Source: Streptomyces sp. NBC_01237 (GTDB lineage Bacteria > Actinomycetota > Actinomycetes > Streptomycetales > Streptomycetaceae). Taken from it: a stretch of 64,000 nt of DNA. Below are positions 31,919 to 41,054 of the stretch, piece by piece (the first letter of the stretch is position 1; each line of letters opens with the position of its first letter). The notes under the pieces are model-generated. The model ran no database searches. It saw only the letters and a program-made list of their open reading frames with translations, and had not been told where the DNA came from. Location of the stretch: assembly GCF_035917275.1 (NCBI RefSeq), contig NZ_CP108508.1, forward strand, positions 4,030,001 to 4,094,000. Reading direction: 5' to 3'. Both the position numbers and the translations under genes were made by a program.

Positions 31919-34144
31919 ATGCCAAAGAAGCGCTCGGGCGGGGGTCTCACGACGACCCAGCAGGCCGCCAAGTTCCTCGGTGTCGCCGCACTCTCCGGAG
32001 CTGTGCTGGCGGGCATCGCGCTGCCCGCAGCCGGAGCACTGGGTCTCGCCGCCAAGGGGACGGTCGAGGGATTCGACGAGATCCCTTCCAACCTCAAGAC
32101 TCCGCCGCTCAGCCAGCGCACCACGATCCTCGACCGCGAGGGCGGTGCGATCGCGACGGTCTACTCGCGTGACCGCACCGTCGTTCCCCTCAAGGACATC
32201 TCCCCGTACATGCAGGACGCGATCGTCGCGATCGAGGACTCCCGCTTCTACGAGCACGGGGCGATCGACCTCAAGGGCATCCTGCGCGCGATGAACCGCA
32301 ATGTTCAGGCGGGCGGAGCGGCGCAGGGCGCGTCGACCCTCACCCAGCAGTACGTGAAGAACGTCTTCGTCGAGGAGGCGGGCGACGACCCCGACAAGGT
32401 CGCGGAAGCCACCCAGCAGACGCTGGGCCGCAAGGTCCGCGAGCTGAAGTACGCGATCCAGGTGGAGGAAGAGCTCGGCAAGAAGAAGATCCTGGAGAAC
32501 TACCTCAACATCACCTTCTTCGGACAGCAGGCGTACGGCATCGAGGCCGCGTCCCAGCGCTACTTCTCCAAGCACGCCAAGGACCTGAAGCTGGAGGAGG
32601 CCGCGCTGCTCGCCGGCATCGTCCAGTCGCCGAGCCGTTACGACCCGGTCAACGACACGGAAGAGGCGACCAAGCGCCGCAACACCGTGCTCGCCCGGAT
32701 GGCCGCCGTCCGCAGCATCTCGCAGGCCGAGGCCGACAAGGCCATGGCCACCCCGATCAAGCTGAAGGTCAGGAAGCCGAAGAACGGCTGCATCACCGCC
32801 GTCAGCGGCTCCGGCTTCTTCTGTGACTACGTACGCAAGGCGATCCTCAGCGACCCCGCGTTCGGCAAGACCGACGAGGATCGTTCCAAGCTCTGGAACC
32901 TCGGTGGTCTGACCGTCAAGACCACGCTCGACCCCCGCGCGCAGCAGGCCGCCAATGACGCGGCCACCGCGAGGGTCAACAAGGACGACAAGTTCGCGGC
33001 GTCGGTCGTGCAGGTCCAGCCGGGCACCGGCAAGATCCTCTCCATGGGCCAGTCCCGCCCCTACGGCCTGGACCAGAAGAAGAACGAGACGGTGCTCAAC
33101 CTCTCCGTCAGCAACAAGATGGGCGGCAGCACCTACGGCTTCCAGGTCGGCTCGACGTTCAAGCCGATCACCGCTGCGGCGGCGCTGGAGAAGGGCATCA
33201 GCCCGGCCACTTCGTTCTCCACGGACTGGAAGCTCTCGGTCCCGATGAGCTCCTTCACCACCTGCTCGGGTTCCACTGCCGGTGGCGGCAACTGGGACCT
33301 GCAGAACGAGCTGGAGTCGGAGAAGGGCTCCTGGGACATGACGAGCGCGCTCGGCAAGTCCATCAACACCTACTTCGCGCTGCTGGAGCAGAAGGCCGGT
33401 CTGTGCGACACGGTCAAGATGGCGAAGAAGGTCGGCTACGAGCGGGGCGACGGCAAGCAGATCGGTGAGAACCCGTCGATCACCCTCGGCGGTGAGGTGA
33501 GCACCCCGCTCTCGATGGCCGCCGCGTACGCGACGTTCGCCAACCGCGGTTCGTACTGCACGCCGATCGCCATCGAGTCGATCACCGACGCCAACGGCAA
33601 GAAGATCAAGGTTCCGAAGTCCTCCTGCTCGCGGGCGATGAACGAGCGCACCGCCGACACGATCAACCAGATGCTCAAGGGCGTCGTCGAGGACGGCACC
33701 GGTACGCAGGCCGGGCTCAGCGACCGTGACAACGCGGGCAAGACCGGTACGACGAACGACCGCAAGGACGCCTGGTTCGTCGGCTACACCCCCAACCTCT
33801 CCACGGCGGTGTGGGTCGGTGACGACATCGGCGAGAAGAGCTCGATGTACAACGTCACCATCGGTGGCCAGTACTACGACAAGGTCTGCGGTGGCTGCCT
33901 CCCCGGCCCGATCTGGAAGATCGCGATGACCGGGGCGCTGAACGCCTCCGAGACTCCTTCCTTCAACCCGGTCTCCGTCCCCCGGACGAAGCCGAAGGAG
34001 GACAAGGAGAAGGACAAGGGCCGCGACGAGGACGACGACCGCGAGGACGGCAAGCCCGGCGACACCGACCCGTTCCCCGGCATGATCGGCGGCCTCGGTG
34101 GCGACTCCCGCGGCAACCACGGCGGCGGAAGGAACGGTCCCTGA
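31919..34144 (+). CDS. Bifunctional penicillin-binding protein (PonA type)
   Basis: A 741-aa class A PBP. One transmembrane helix near residues 20-48, then a GT51 transglycosylase domain with EDSRFYEHGAID (catalytic Glu, about 102) and GASTLTQQYVKN, and a transpeptidase domain with the catalytic serine in VGSTFKPITAAAA (about 420), SIN (about 481) and KTGTTND (about 609). A charged Lys/Asp/Glu tail with a Gly-rich end follows. It polymerises and cross-links peptidoglycan; the mycobacterial counterpart is PonA2 (Rv3682). The divergent neighbour wblA links it to morphogenesis. Probably leaderless. Confidence 0.95.
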   Translation: MPKKRSGGGLTTTQQAAKFLGVAALSGAVLAGIALPAAGALGLAAKGTVEGFDEIPSNLKTPPLSQRTTILDREGGAIATVYSRDRTVVPLKDISPYMQDAIVAIEDSRFYEHGAIDLKGILRAMNRNVQAGGAAQGASTLTQQYVKNVFVEEAGDDPDKVAEATQQTLGRKVRELKYAIQVEEELGKKKILENYLNITFFGQQAYGIEAASQRYFSKHAKDLKLEEAALLAGIVQSPSRYDPVNDTEEATKRRNTVLARMAAVRSISQAEADKAMATPIKLKVRKPKNGCITAVSGSGFFCDYVRKAILSDPAFGKTDEDRSKLWNLGGLTVKTTLDPRAQQAANDAATARVNKDDKFAASVVQVQPGTGKILSMGQSRPYGLDQKKNETVLNLSVSNKMGGSTYGFQVGSTFKPITAAAALEKGISPATSFSTDWKLSVPMSSFTTCSGSTAGGGNWDLQNELESEKGSWDMTSALGKSINTYFALLEQKAGLCDTVKMAKKVGYERGDGKQIGENPSITLGGEVSTPLSMAAAYATFANRGSYCTPIAIESITDANGKKIKVPKSSCSRAMNERTADTINQMLKGVVEDGTGTQAGLSDRDNAGKTGTTNDRKDAWFVGYTPNLSTAVWVGDDIGEKSSMYNVTIGGQYYDKVCGGCLPGPIWKIAMTGALNASETPSFNPVSVPRTKPKEDKEKDKGRDEDDDREDGKPGDTDPFPGMIGGLGGDSRGNHGGGRNGP

Positions 34145-34162
34145 CCCGTCCGGCGTACGTAT

Positions 34163-34209
34163 GAAGGTGGGGCGCTCCCGGTCACGTCGACCGGGAGCGC
34201 CCCACCTTC
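34163..34209. terminator. Very strong terminator hairpin
   Basis: A perfect 21-bp stem beginning GAAGGTGGGGCGCTCCCGGT around an ACGTC loop, between the convergent PBP and yqeY genes. Confidence 0.9.
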
Positions 34210-34361
34210 GTATATACGGGTACGGGCTCCGCCTCCGCCGGGCGTACGGTCGCACGCCCAACGGCGTACGGGGCGAGTCCCCGGCCCGTACGAGACCCGC
34301 AGCCCCACCGTCGTACGCCCCACCGTCGTACGGGGCACCGCCGTACGTACGGGAAGTCCGC

Positions 34362-34826
34362 TCAGCCCGCGAGGAGCTTCTTCACCGCGGCGGCCACCCG
34401 GCCACCCTCGGCGAGCCCGGCCACCTTCGGGTTCACGATCTTCATGACGGCGCCCATCGCGCGCGGCCCCTCGGCCCCGGCGGCCTTCGCCTCCTCGACG
34501 GCGGATCCGACGATCGCGTTCAGCTCGTCGTCGGAGAGCTGCTTGGGCAGGTAGCCGTCGAGCAGCTCGCCCTCCGCCTTCTCCCGCTCCGCCTGCTCGG
34601 CACGGCCGCCCTGGGCGAAGGCCTCGGCCGCCTCGCGGCGCTTCTTCGCCTCCTTGGCGATCACCTTCTGCACCTCGTCGTCGGAGAGTTCGCGCGCCGT
34701 CTTGCCGCTGACCTCTTCCTTGGTGATCGCGGTGAGGGTGAGCCGAAGGGTGGACGAGGTCAGCTCGTCGCGCGCCTTCATGGCCGTGTGGAGGTCTTCC
34801 TTGAGCTTGGACTTGAGCGTGGTCAT
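34362..34826 (-). CDS. GatB/YqeY-domain protein
   Basis: A 154-aa protein starting MTTLKSKLKEDLHTAMKARD, with SGKTARELSDDEVQKVIAKE, a helical Lys/Glu-rich middle and a tail GRVAAAVKKLLAG, the full YqeY family layout. The domain resembles the tRNA-binding tail of GatB but free-standing YqeY proteins have no established role. CACAAT six bases before the ATG with no Shine-Dalgarno sequence suggests a leaderless mRNA; the divergent phosphoesterase start is only 79 bp away. Confidence 0.93.
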   Translation of the reverse strand: MTTLKSKLKEDLHTAMKARDELTSSTLRLTLTAITKEEVSGKTARELSDDEVQKVIAKEAKKRREAAEAFAQGGRAEQAEREKAEGELLDGYLPKQLSDDELNAIVGSAVEEAKAAGAEGPRAMGAVMKIVNPKVAGLAEGGRVAAAVKKLLAG

Positions 34827-34905
34827 GCCGCGATTGTGACAGGTGCGGGCCACCTGCCGCCCGCCGGTTTTCCGGTCGCCGCACCGTGTCTGCGACGATG
34901 GACGC

Positions 34906-35844
34906 ATGCGCGCACGCTACGGAGTACCCCTGAAAGTCACGGCAGTCGGCGCAGCGGTCGGCGCTGCCGGCCTCGCCTACGCCGCCGGATTCGAGGCCCG
35001 CTCGTTCCGCCTGCGGCGGGTCACCGTCCCCGTACTCCCGCACGGGGCACGCCCGTTGCGCGTGCTCCAGGTCTCCGACATCCACATGGTGAGCGGTCAG
35101 CGCAAGAAGCGGGCCTGGCTCCAGTCGCTGGCCGGGCTGCGGCCCGACTTCGTCGTGAACACGGGCGACAACCTCTCCGACCCGGAGGCGGTACCGGAGC
35201 TGCTCGACGCGCTCGGTCCGCTGATGGAGTTCCCCGGGGTGTACGTCTTCGGCTCCAACGACTACTACGGCCCCAAGCTGCGCAACCCGGCCCGCTACCT
35301 CCTGGAGAAGGCCCACGGCAAGCACGGCCTGAACGGGAACGCCCCGGCGGTCGGAGTGGTCCACAACCCGTGGGAGCCGATGCGCGACACGTTCGACGAG
35401 GCGGGCTGGCTGGGCCTGTCCAACACCCGCGGCCGGCTCAAGGCCGACGGCCTGGAGATCGCGTTCACCGGGCTGGACGACCCGCACATCAAGCGGGACC
35501 GTTACGCGGAGGTCTCCGGCGGCCCCGAGACGGGCGCCGACCTCTCCATCGGCGTGGTCCACGCCCCCTACCTGCGCTCCCTGGACGCCTTCACGGCCGA
35601 CGGATACCCGCTCATCCTGGCGGGACACACACACGGCGGCCAGATCTGCATCCCGTTCTACGGGGCACTCGTCACCAACTGCGACCTCGACACCGACCGG
35701 GTCAAGGGCCTCTCCAGCCACACGGTGGGCTCCCGGCGCGCCTACCTCCACGTCTCCGCGGGCTGCGGCGCCAACCGCTACACCCCGATCCGCTTCGCCT
35801 GCCCGCCCGAGGTGACCCTGCTCACGCTGACGCCCCGCGACTGA
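34906..35844 (+). CDS. Membrane-associated metallophosphoesterase
   Basis: A 312-aa calcineurin-like phosphoesterase. An N-terminal hydrophobic segment (VTAVGAAVGAAGLAYAAGF) may anchor it. Metal ligands are visible in QVSDIHM, NTGDN, GSNDYYG (in place of GNHD), and AGHTHGGQ. Related to YkuE and Rv3683. The Asn in place of the usual His of GNHD is a real deviation. I start at ATG 34906; GACGAT lies six bases upstream, again suggesting leaderless translation. Substrate unknown, possibly a lipid-linked phosphoester. Confidence 0.9.
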   Translation: MRARYGVPLKVTAVGAAVGAAGLAYAAGFEARSFRLRRVTVPVLPHGARPLRVLQVSDIHMVSGQRKKRAWLQSLAGLRPDFVVNTGDNLSDPEAVPELLDALGPLMEFPGVYVFGSNDYYGPKLRNPARYLLEKAHGKHGLNGNAPAVGVVHNPWEPMRDTFDEAGWLGLSNTRGRLKADGLEIAFTGLDDPHIKRDRYAEVSGGPETGADLSIGVVHAPYLRSLDAFTADGYPLILAGHTHGGQICIPFYGALVTNCDLDTDRVKGLSSHTVGSRRAYLHVSAGCGANRYTPIRFACPPEVTLLTLTPRD

Positions 35845-36018
35845 CGCCGGCGCCCCGGGACCGGCCGGAGCCGCCGCTACCGGCCACCGGGCGCCGCCCC
35901 GGCCCCGGGCACGGCCGGCCGGGCGTACCGGAACGGGCCCGGCGCCGAAGAAAGCAGATTTCGCCTCCGGGCGCCGGTGGGCTAAAGTAATCGATGTCGC
36001 CGGGAGACCGGTGGACAT

Positions 36019-36092
36019 CGGGGTGTAGCGCAGCTTGGCAGCGCGCTTCGTTCGGGACGAAGAGGTCGTGGGTTCAAATCCCGCCACCCCGA
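36019..36092 (+). tRNA. tRNA-Pro (anticodon CGG)
   Basis: A 74-nt cloverleaf. Acceptor arms CGGGGTG (36019-36025) and CACCCCG (36085-36091) pair over seven bases with discriminator A. The anticodon stem CTTCG/CGAAG holds loop TTCGGGA, so the anticodon is CGG at 36053-36055. The T-loop is GGTTCAAATCC. CCA is not encoded. It reads CCG, a very common proline codon here. Confidence 0.98.
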
Positions 36093-36108
36093 CAGCCGAA
36101 ATACCAGG

Positions 36109-36144
36109 TCAGGCCCGGTACTGAGAAATCAGTACCGGGCCTGA
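36109..36144 (+). terminator. tRNA-Pro terminator
   Basis: TCAGGCCCGGTACTGA and its exact complement form a 16-bp stem closed by a GAAA tetraloop, 17 bases after the tRNA. Confidence 0.88.
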
Positions 36145-36285
36145 TGTGCGTTGGGGGGCCGCTTGGGCGGCCGGTGGGGGCCAAACGCAGAGTCCGCCGT
36201 GCGCCGGAGGCCGCAGGTCGTGGTTTCGATCGCCCTTCGACGGCTGACTGCGGCGTGATGCGTTGCACGGGCCCCGTGCATCAGG

Positions 36286-36336
36286 GCCGTACATCAGCGT
36301 CGTACGTGCGGGCCGTACATCAGAGCCGTACATCAG
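36286..36336. repeat. Short direct repeat GCCGTACATCAG, three copies
   Basis: GCCGTACATCAG occurs at 36286, 36312 and 36325, just beyond (and touching) the 3' end of the VOC gene. GTAC-rich runs like this also occur around 34210-34350. Confidence 0.6.
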
Positions 36337-36689
36337 GGGCCGTCGAGTCCGAAGACCGTGCCGAACGGGTCCACGAGCTGGCAGACACGTCGGCCGGGTG
36401 ACACCGCGAGAGGGCCCCGGTGGTGGGTGCAGCCACTGGTCAGGAGGCGTTGGCGTTCGGTGTCGAGGTCTTCGACGGACCAGTAGGGAACGGTGCTTCC
36501 GCCGTGGGGGTTGGCCTCGGGGGATGCGGGGTGAAAGCCGAACTCGACGCCGTCGATGTCGAGCCAGGCGTAGACGGAGGTGCCGTCGATGTCGAGCTCG
36601 ACTTCGGCGTCGAAGTTCTCGCCCCACCATCGTGCCGCGGCTTCTGGGTCCTCCACGAAGACCATGACCGTACGGATACCGCGCAGCAC
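36333..36689 (-). CDS. VOC-family (glyoxalase/bleomycin-resistance-like) protein
   Basis: A 118-aa single-domain VOC protein. GTG start with GGAGAA six bases upstream, giving VLRGIRTVMVFVEDPEAAARWW. The fold is recognisable from FVEDPEAAARWWGENF, YAWLDIDGVEFGFHPA and the C-terminal QLVDPFGTVFGLDGP. Such proteins bind metal and small ligands or detoxify aldehydes and antibiotics; the neighbourhood gives no clue to the ligand. Confidence 0.88.
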   Translation of the reverse strand: MLRGIRTVMVFVEDPEAAARWWGENFDAEVELDIDGTSVYAWLDIDGVEFGFHPASPEANPHGGSTVPYWSVEDLDTERQRLLTSGCTHHRGPLAVSPGRRVCQLVDPFGTVFGLDGP

Positions 36690-37125
36690 GTGACGTTCTC
36701 CTTGCGTGGGACAGGAAGTGGCACGGTACCGCCGCGGTCGCCGAACCGTCGACGCGGGCCAAGAGCCCGGACGAAGAGCGCGGGCGGAGAGCGCGGGAGA
36801 AGGGCAACGGCGAAGGGTGGGGTCCGAGAGCGGGCGGGCGGTGTCTTCGGGCCGTCGCTCCGCATCGTCGGGAGCCGGTGTTCGGCCGGCCGTCACTGAT
36901 CCGCCGCAATCGTCGGCCACGTGGAGAGTTCCGCCGAAATTACCGGTTCTCCCATCGAGTTGAGGGTTTATCTACGCGCGGAGCTTCGATCACCGAACGA
37001 TCATTCGGGCATATCAGACGACTTCTCGCGAGGCCATTACCGGCGGGTACCGGGAGCTGCTAGAAACTGGTTCGCTCCATCGAAGTCCCCCCACCCACCC
37101 CCCACACTTCGAAGGGCTGGCAGCC
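36690..37125. other. Divergent intergenic region
   Basis: No gene seen. The part 36920-37075 is relatively AT-rich and probably carries the promoter of the secreted esterase, whose ATG is preceded by GAAGGGCTGGCAGCC. Confidence 0.5.
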
Positions 37126-37932
37126 ATGTCAGTACGAAGAATTTGGGCATCCGTATCCACTCTGGCCCTCGCGGCCGTTGCCGCCCTTGGCGTTGCCGGG
37201 CCGGCCTCGGCCGCCGACTCGGCCGCCGCGGGCGGTTATGTCGCGCTCGGCGACTCCTACTCCTCCGGTGTCGGCGCGGGAAGTTACCTCTCCGACAGCG
37301 GCGACTGCCGGCGCAGCACCAATGCCTACCCCTACCTCTGGGCAGCGGCGAACTCCCCCGCCTCGTTCGACTTCGTCGCCTGCTCCGGGGCGACGACCGG
37401 TTCCGTCGCCAGCACCCAGCTGGGCGTGCTGAGTTCGTCGACGACGCTGGTCAGCGTCACCGCGGGCGGCAACGACGTCGGGTTCGCCGATGTCATGCAG
37501 GACTGCGTCCTGTCCAGTGAGGCCACCTGCGTCAGCAGCGTGAACACGGCGATCTCGCAGATCCAGAACTCCCTGCCGTCGAGCCTCGATTCGCTCTACA
37601 GCGGCATCCGGGCACGGGCCCCGCAGGCCCAGGTGGTCGTGCTGGGCTACCCGCGCTTCTACAAGCTCTCGGGAAGCTGCATCGCCGGGCTCACCGAGAC
37701 CGAGCGCAGTGCCATCAACAACGCGTCGGACGTGCTGAACGGCGTCCTCGCCAAGCGGGCGGCCGACGCCGGGTTCACGTTCTCCGGTGTGGCGGACGAG
37801 TTCACCGGTCATGAGCTCTGCTCCGGTGACGCCTGGCTCCACAGCGTGACGCTTCCGGTCTACAACTCGTACCACCCCAAGGCCGCGGGACAGTCGGGCG
37901 GCTATCTGCCCGCCTTCCGTTCGGCGGTCTAG
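37126..37932 (+). CDS. Secreted SGNH/GDSL esterase-lipase
   Basis: A 268-aa exported enzyme with a Sec signal peptide ending ASA near residue 29. The four SGNH blocks are present: GDSYSSG (Ser nucleophile, about 45), the CSGATTG glycine region, TAGGNDVGF (Asn) and NSYHPKAAGQ (Asp-less His block). Six cysteines suggest disulfides. The family includes the S. coelicolor lipase of known structure and hydrolyses acyl esters or phospholipids extracellularly. Confidence 0.94.
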   Translation: MSVRRIWASVSTLALAAVAALGVAGPASAADSAAAGGYVALGDSYSSGVGAGSYLSDSGDCRRSTNAYPYLWAAANSPASFDFVACSGATTGSVASTQLGVLSSSTTLVSVTAGGNDVGFADVMQDCVLSSEATCVSSVNTAISQIQNSLPSSLDSLYSGIRARAPQAQVVVLGYPRFYKLSGSCIAGLTETERSAINNASDVLNGVLAKRAADAGFTFSGVADEFTGHELCSGDAWLHSVTLPVYNSYHPKAAGQSGGYLPAFRSAV

Positions 37933-38004
37933 GGACGCGGAGCTCCACCCCCCACAGGCGCGGCGGTTCACCGGGTTCGGCCCGGTGGACCGCCGCTGCC
38001 GTGT

Positions 38005-39468
38005 TCAGGGCCCGCTCGGCGCAGCCGTCGGACGGGGCAGTGCGAGAGCGGCCGCGGCAGCCAGTACGGCAGTGGCGGCGGCAGCCCACCAGCCGTGCCG
38101 GAACGCCTCCAGTACCGCGTCGGGGGCGGCGGGGGCACCGAGCAGCGTGACCATCAGGGCGACGCCGAGCACCGAACCGGTCTGGCGCGCCATCGTCGTG
38201 ACGGCCGAGCCGGTCGCGAAGCGGGTGGGCGGCAGGGCCGCGGCCGCCGCGCCGACCAGAGTGGGCAGGGCGAGGCCGACGCCGATACCGGTGACGACCA
38301 TGCCGGGCAGGAACCCGGTGGCGTAACTCGGGTCCGTACCGAGCTGGACGGCCCACCAGGCCAGGCCCGCGCCGAACAGCAGGCACCCGAGCGCGGCCGT
38401 GCGCCCGGCCCCGATACGGCGGACCACCGGGCCGGAGGCGACCGCCAGCAGCGGCACGACCAGCGGGCCCGGAGCGATCGCCAGCCCGGTACGGATCGCC
38501 GAGTACCCCCACACCTGCTGGCACCAGAGCACCGAGGTGAGCAGCATCGCCGCGAACGCCACCGTGAAGAGCAGGGCCGCCAGCGTGGCCGCCGCGAAGG
38601 CCGGCGTACGCAGCAGCGGCAGCTCGACGATCGGTGCCGGATGCCGGGCCGAGCGCAGGACGAAGGCCGCCGTGAGGCCGACCGCCGCCAGGAGCGGAAC
38701 GAGGACCCCGGGCGAACCCCAGCCCCAGGCATCGGCCTTGACCAGCCCGAAGGCCAGGGCCCCGATCGCGAGGGTCAGCAGCGCGGCGCCCACCAGGTCC
38801 GGCAGGCGGCCCTCGCGGTCCGGGCGGGCGTCGGGCAGCAGCCGGGCCCCGGCCAGCAGACCGACCACTCCCACCGGGACGTTGACCAGGAACACCCAGC
38901 GCCAGTCGGCCTCCACCAGCAGGCCGCCGACGACCGGGCCGAGTCCCGCGGCTATCCCGCCGATCGCGGCCCAGCTGCGGATGGCCCGCGGGCGGCGTTC
39001 CGCAGGGGTGTTGGCGAGCAGCAGCGCGAGCGAGGTCGGCATCAGGGCCGCGGCCCCGGCGGCCTGAAGGATCCGGGCCGCGACCAGCCAGCCGACATCC
39101 GGGGCGAGGGCGCAGAGCGCGGAGGCGACGGTGAAGACCGCCAGGCCCAGCAGGAACCCGCGCCGGTGGCCGTAGCGGTCGGCGAGCCGTCCCGCGACGA
39201 CGAGCAGCGCGGCGAAGACGATCGCGTACGCGTTGAGCACCCAGGACAACGAAGCGAGAGAACTGCCGCCGAAGGAATCGTCCAGCGCGGGCACGGCGAC
39301 GTTGACGATGAACAGATCGAGGTTCACGACGAAGACACCGGCCGAAATGATCCAGACGGCGGCGCGCGACGAGACCGGGGCCGGGGCTGGGGCTGGAGCG
39401 GGGCCTGAAGCGGGGACTGGGCTCGTGGGTGGGGCGGATGGGAGTGAGTTTGATTTTCCAACTGTCAT
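38005..39468 (-). CDS. MFS multidrug exporter (DHA2, 14-TM type)
   Basis: A 487-aa major facilitator with 14 predicted helices. The N-terminal Ser/Pro-rich tail precedes the first helix; LADRYGHRRGFLLGLAVFT is the motif-A loop and INVPVGVVGLLA-like sequence (LVNVPVGVVGLLAG) lies after TM6, as in EmrB/QacA drug:proton antiporters. It is divergent from an HxlR regulator with only 46 bp between starts, so expression is probably controlled by that protein. Substrate unknown. Confidence 0.93.
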   Translation of the reverse strand: MTVGKSNSLPSAPPTSPVPASGPAPAPAPAPVSSRAAVWIISAGVFVVNLDLFIVNVAVPALDDSFGGSSLASLSWVLNAYAIVFAALLVVAGRLADRYGHRRGFLLGLAVFTVASALCALAPDVGWLVAARILQAAGAAALMPTSLALLLANTPAERRPRAIRSWAAIGGIAAGLGPVVGGLLVEADWRWVFLVNVPVGVVGLLAGARLLPDARPDREGRLPDLVGAALLTLAIGALAFGLVKADAWGWGSPGVLVPLLAAVGLTAAFVLRSARHPAPIVELPLLRTPAFAAATLAALLFTVAFAAMLLTSVLWCQQVWGYSAIRTGLAIAPGPLVVPLLAVASGPVVRRIGAGRTAALGCLLFGAGLAWWAVQLGTDPSYATGFLPGMVVTGIGVGLALPTLVGAAAAALPPTRFATGSAVTTMARQTGSVLGVALMVTLLGAPAAPDAVLEAFRHGWWAAAATAVLAAAAALALPRPTAAPSGP

Positions 39469-39505
39469 GACGGCAAGCTAGCGCCAGTGAGTTTGAGATG
39501 GCAAC
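39443..39505. promoter_or_regulatory. Paired direct repeat, candidate HxlR operator
   Basis: Two 20-bp copies starting AGTGAGTTTGA and ending CAAC (39443-39462 and 39486-39505) match at 16 of 20 positions, 43 bp apart. Each contains a GTT-N9-AAC inverted core. The left copy lies over the MFS start codon region and the right one just before the regulator ATG. Confidence 0.6.
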
Positions 39506-39514
39506 CTAGTAGGG

Positions 39515-40192
39515 ATGAACGCTTCGAAGAGCCCTGGACCCCTCGCCGTCACGCTGCCCGGACGGCCCTGTTCCGCTGCCGCCGCACTCCATGTGGTGGG
39601 CGAGAAATGGGCGCTGCTCGCGGTGCGCGAGATCTTCTTCGGCAACCACCGGTTCGAGGCGATCGCCCGGAACACCGGTGCGCCACGGGACCGCATCGCC
39701 GCCCGGCTGCGCGCACTGGAGCAGGCCGGCGTGGTCGAGCGTCGGCCGTACAACGAGCGGCCGCCGCGTTACGAGTACCACCTGACGGCGTCCGGCCGGG
39801 ATCTCGCACCGGTGATCCGGGCGCTGCTGGACTGGGGCGACCGCTGGGTGAACGAGGTGCCGCCGGTCGTGATGGTGCACGATCCGGGGAACGCCGGCGA
39901 ACGCGAGCGTGGCGACGGCGAGCCCCGCGACGGGCACTGCGACGGGGGCGGGCACGCCGACGAGCGCGAGCGTGGCGAAGGGAGCGGGCCCAGCGCCGAA
40001 GGCGCCCCCGGCGACGGGCACGGGCGCGCGCACGATCTCGATGCCGTCTGGGTCTGCCGGACCTGTGGCCAGGAGATCGCGACGGACACCCTCACCGCGG
40101 ACGTCCGCGCCCCGGGCTGGGACCGCGCCGGACCGCTGCCCGACCCGCTGCCCGACCGCCTCCCCGGATCGCTCCCCGCCGAGCGGCACTGA
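39515..40192 (+). CDS. HxlR-family transcriptional regulator
   Basis: A 225-aa protein. Residues about 18-115 are an HxlR winged helix: CSAAAALHVVGEKWALLAVREIFFG, RFEAIARNTGAPRDRIAARLRALEQAGVVER, YHLTASGRDLAPVI. The cysteine near residue 19 is the one used for redox or electrophile sensing in relatives such as HypR/QorR. A Glu/Arg/Gly-rich insert follows, then a C-terminal part with VWVCRTCGQEI (CxxC), which could bind zinc with other ligands. It is divergent from the MFS exporter and likely represses it. Confidence 0.9.
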   Translation: MNASKSPGPLAVTLPGRPCSAAAALHVVGEKWALLAVREIFFGNHRFEAIARNTGAPRDRIAARLRALEQAGVVERRPYNERPPRYEYHLTASGRDLAPVIRALLDWGDRWVNEVPPVVMVHDPGNAGERERGDGEPRDGHCDGGGHADERERGEGSGPSAEGAPGDGHGRAHDLDAVWVCRTCGQEIATDTLTADVRAPGWDRAGPLPDPLPDRLPGSLPAERH

Positions 40193-40217
40193 CGGATCAG
40201 CCGGGCGCGGCCGTTGT

Positions 40218-41054
40218 TCAGGCGTTGACCTGGCGCGATGCCTTGATCGAGTACATCAGCGGGATGCGGGGCCGGTCCGCCGGGAAGCGGTAGTGGCCGT
40301 CCTCGTGCCGCTCCAGCGAGCCGAAGCGGGCGAACAGCGAGACGTCGTGCTCGTGCAGGAACTCGATCCGCAGCCCGGCCGCCGCGAGCGCCGAGACCAC
40401 CTCGCCCACCGGGTGCTGCCACTCGACACTGCGGTTGTGGACGGTCGGGGCGTCGAAGTCGGCGTACGTCCCCGGCGTCTCGTCCACCCACGCCTCGCGG
40501 CTGAAGTAGTCGTAGGTGATCGTCGACCCGGTCGAGTCGTCCAGCGTGTCGGTCAGCGGATGGAACTCGGCGAGGTAGAGGAATCCGCCGGGTGCGACGA
40601 GCGAGGCCGCCGTCTCCGCCCAACGCCCGATGTCGGGAAGCCAGTTCAGCGCACCGACGCCCGTATAGACGATGTCGTACGAGGGGTCGGGGACGGCTTC
40701 CCGCGCGTCGTACACATCGGCGGCGACGAATGCCGCCCGGTCCGGGCCGAGTCCCAGCGACCTGGCGAGGCCGCGGGCCGTCTCGACGGCGGGCTCGGAG
40801 AAGTCCAGACCGACGACATGCTCGGCGCCGTGCCGGGCCCAGGACAGGGTGTCGAGCCCGATGTGGCACTGGAGGTGCAGCAGGGTCCTGCCGGTGACGT
40901 CACCGACCTCCGCGACCTCGAACGCGCGCAGGGCGTCCTTGCCCTCCCGGAAGGCATCCAGTTCGTAGAAGTCGCTCGCCGCGTGGATCGCCACGCGCTC
41001 GTCCCAGCGGGCGCGGTTGGCGTCGTGCCAGTCGTCCGGAGTCGGTGAGTACAT
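40218..41054 (-). CDS. SAM-dependent class I methyltransferase
   Basis: A 278-aa protein with the SAM-binding motif I LLHLQCHIGLDTLSWARHG (about residue 55), motif II VGLDFSEPAVETAR and motif IV YDIVYTGVGALNWL. ATG at 41054 has no Shine-Dalgarno sequence but a TAACTT box seven bases before it, again the leaderless geometry. Substrate unknown; no biosynthetic partners are adjacent. Confidence 0.9.
   Translation of the reverse strand: MYSPTPDDWHDANRARWDERVAIHAASDFYELDAFREGKDALRAFEVAEVGDVTGRTLLHLQCHIGLDTLSWARHGAEHVVGLDFSEPAVETARGLARSLGLGPDRAAFVAADVYDAREAVPDPSYDIVYTGVGALNWLPDIGRWAETAASLVAPGGFLYLAEFHPLTDTLDDSTGSTITYDYFSREAWVDETPGTYADFDAPTVHNRSVEWQHPVGEVVSALAAAGLRIEFLHEHDVSLFARFGSLERHEDGHYRFPADRPRIPLMYSIKASRQVNA

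Noticed and set aside
35994..36401. 135-codon plus-strand frame
   Set aside because: It runs through the tRNA-Pro gene and its terminator.
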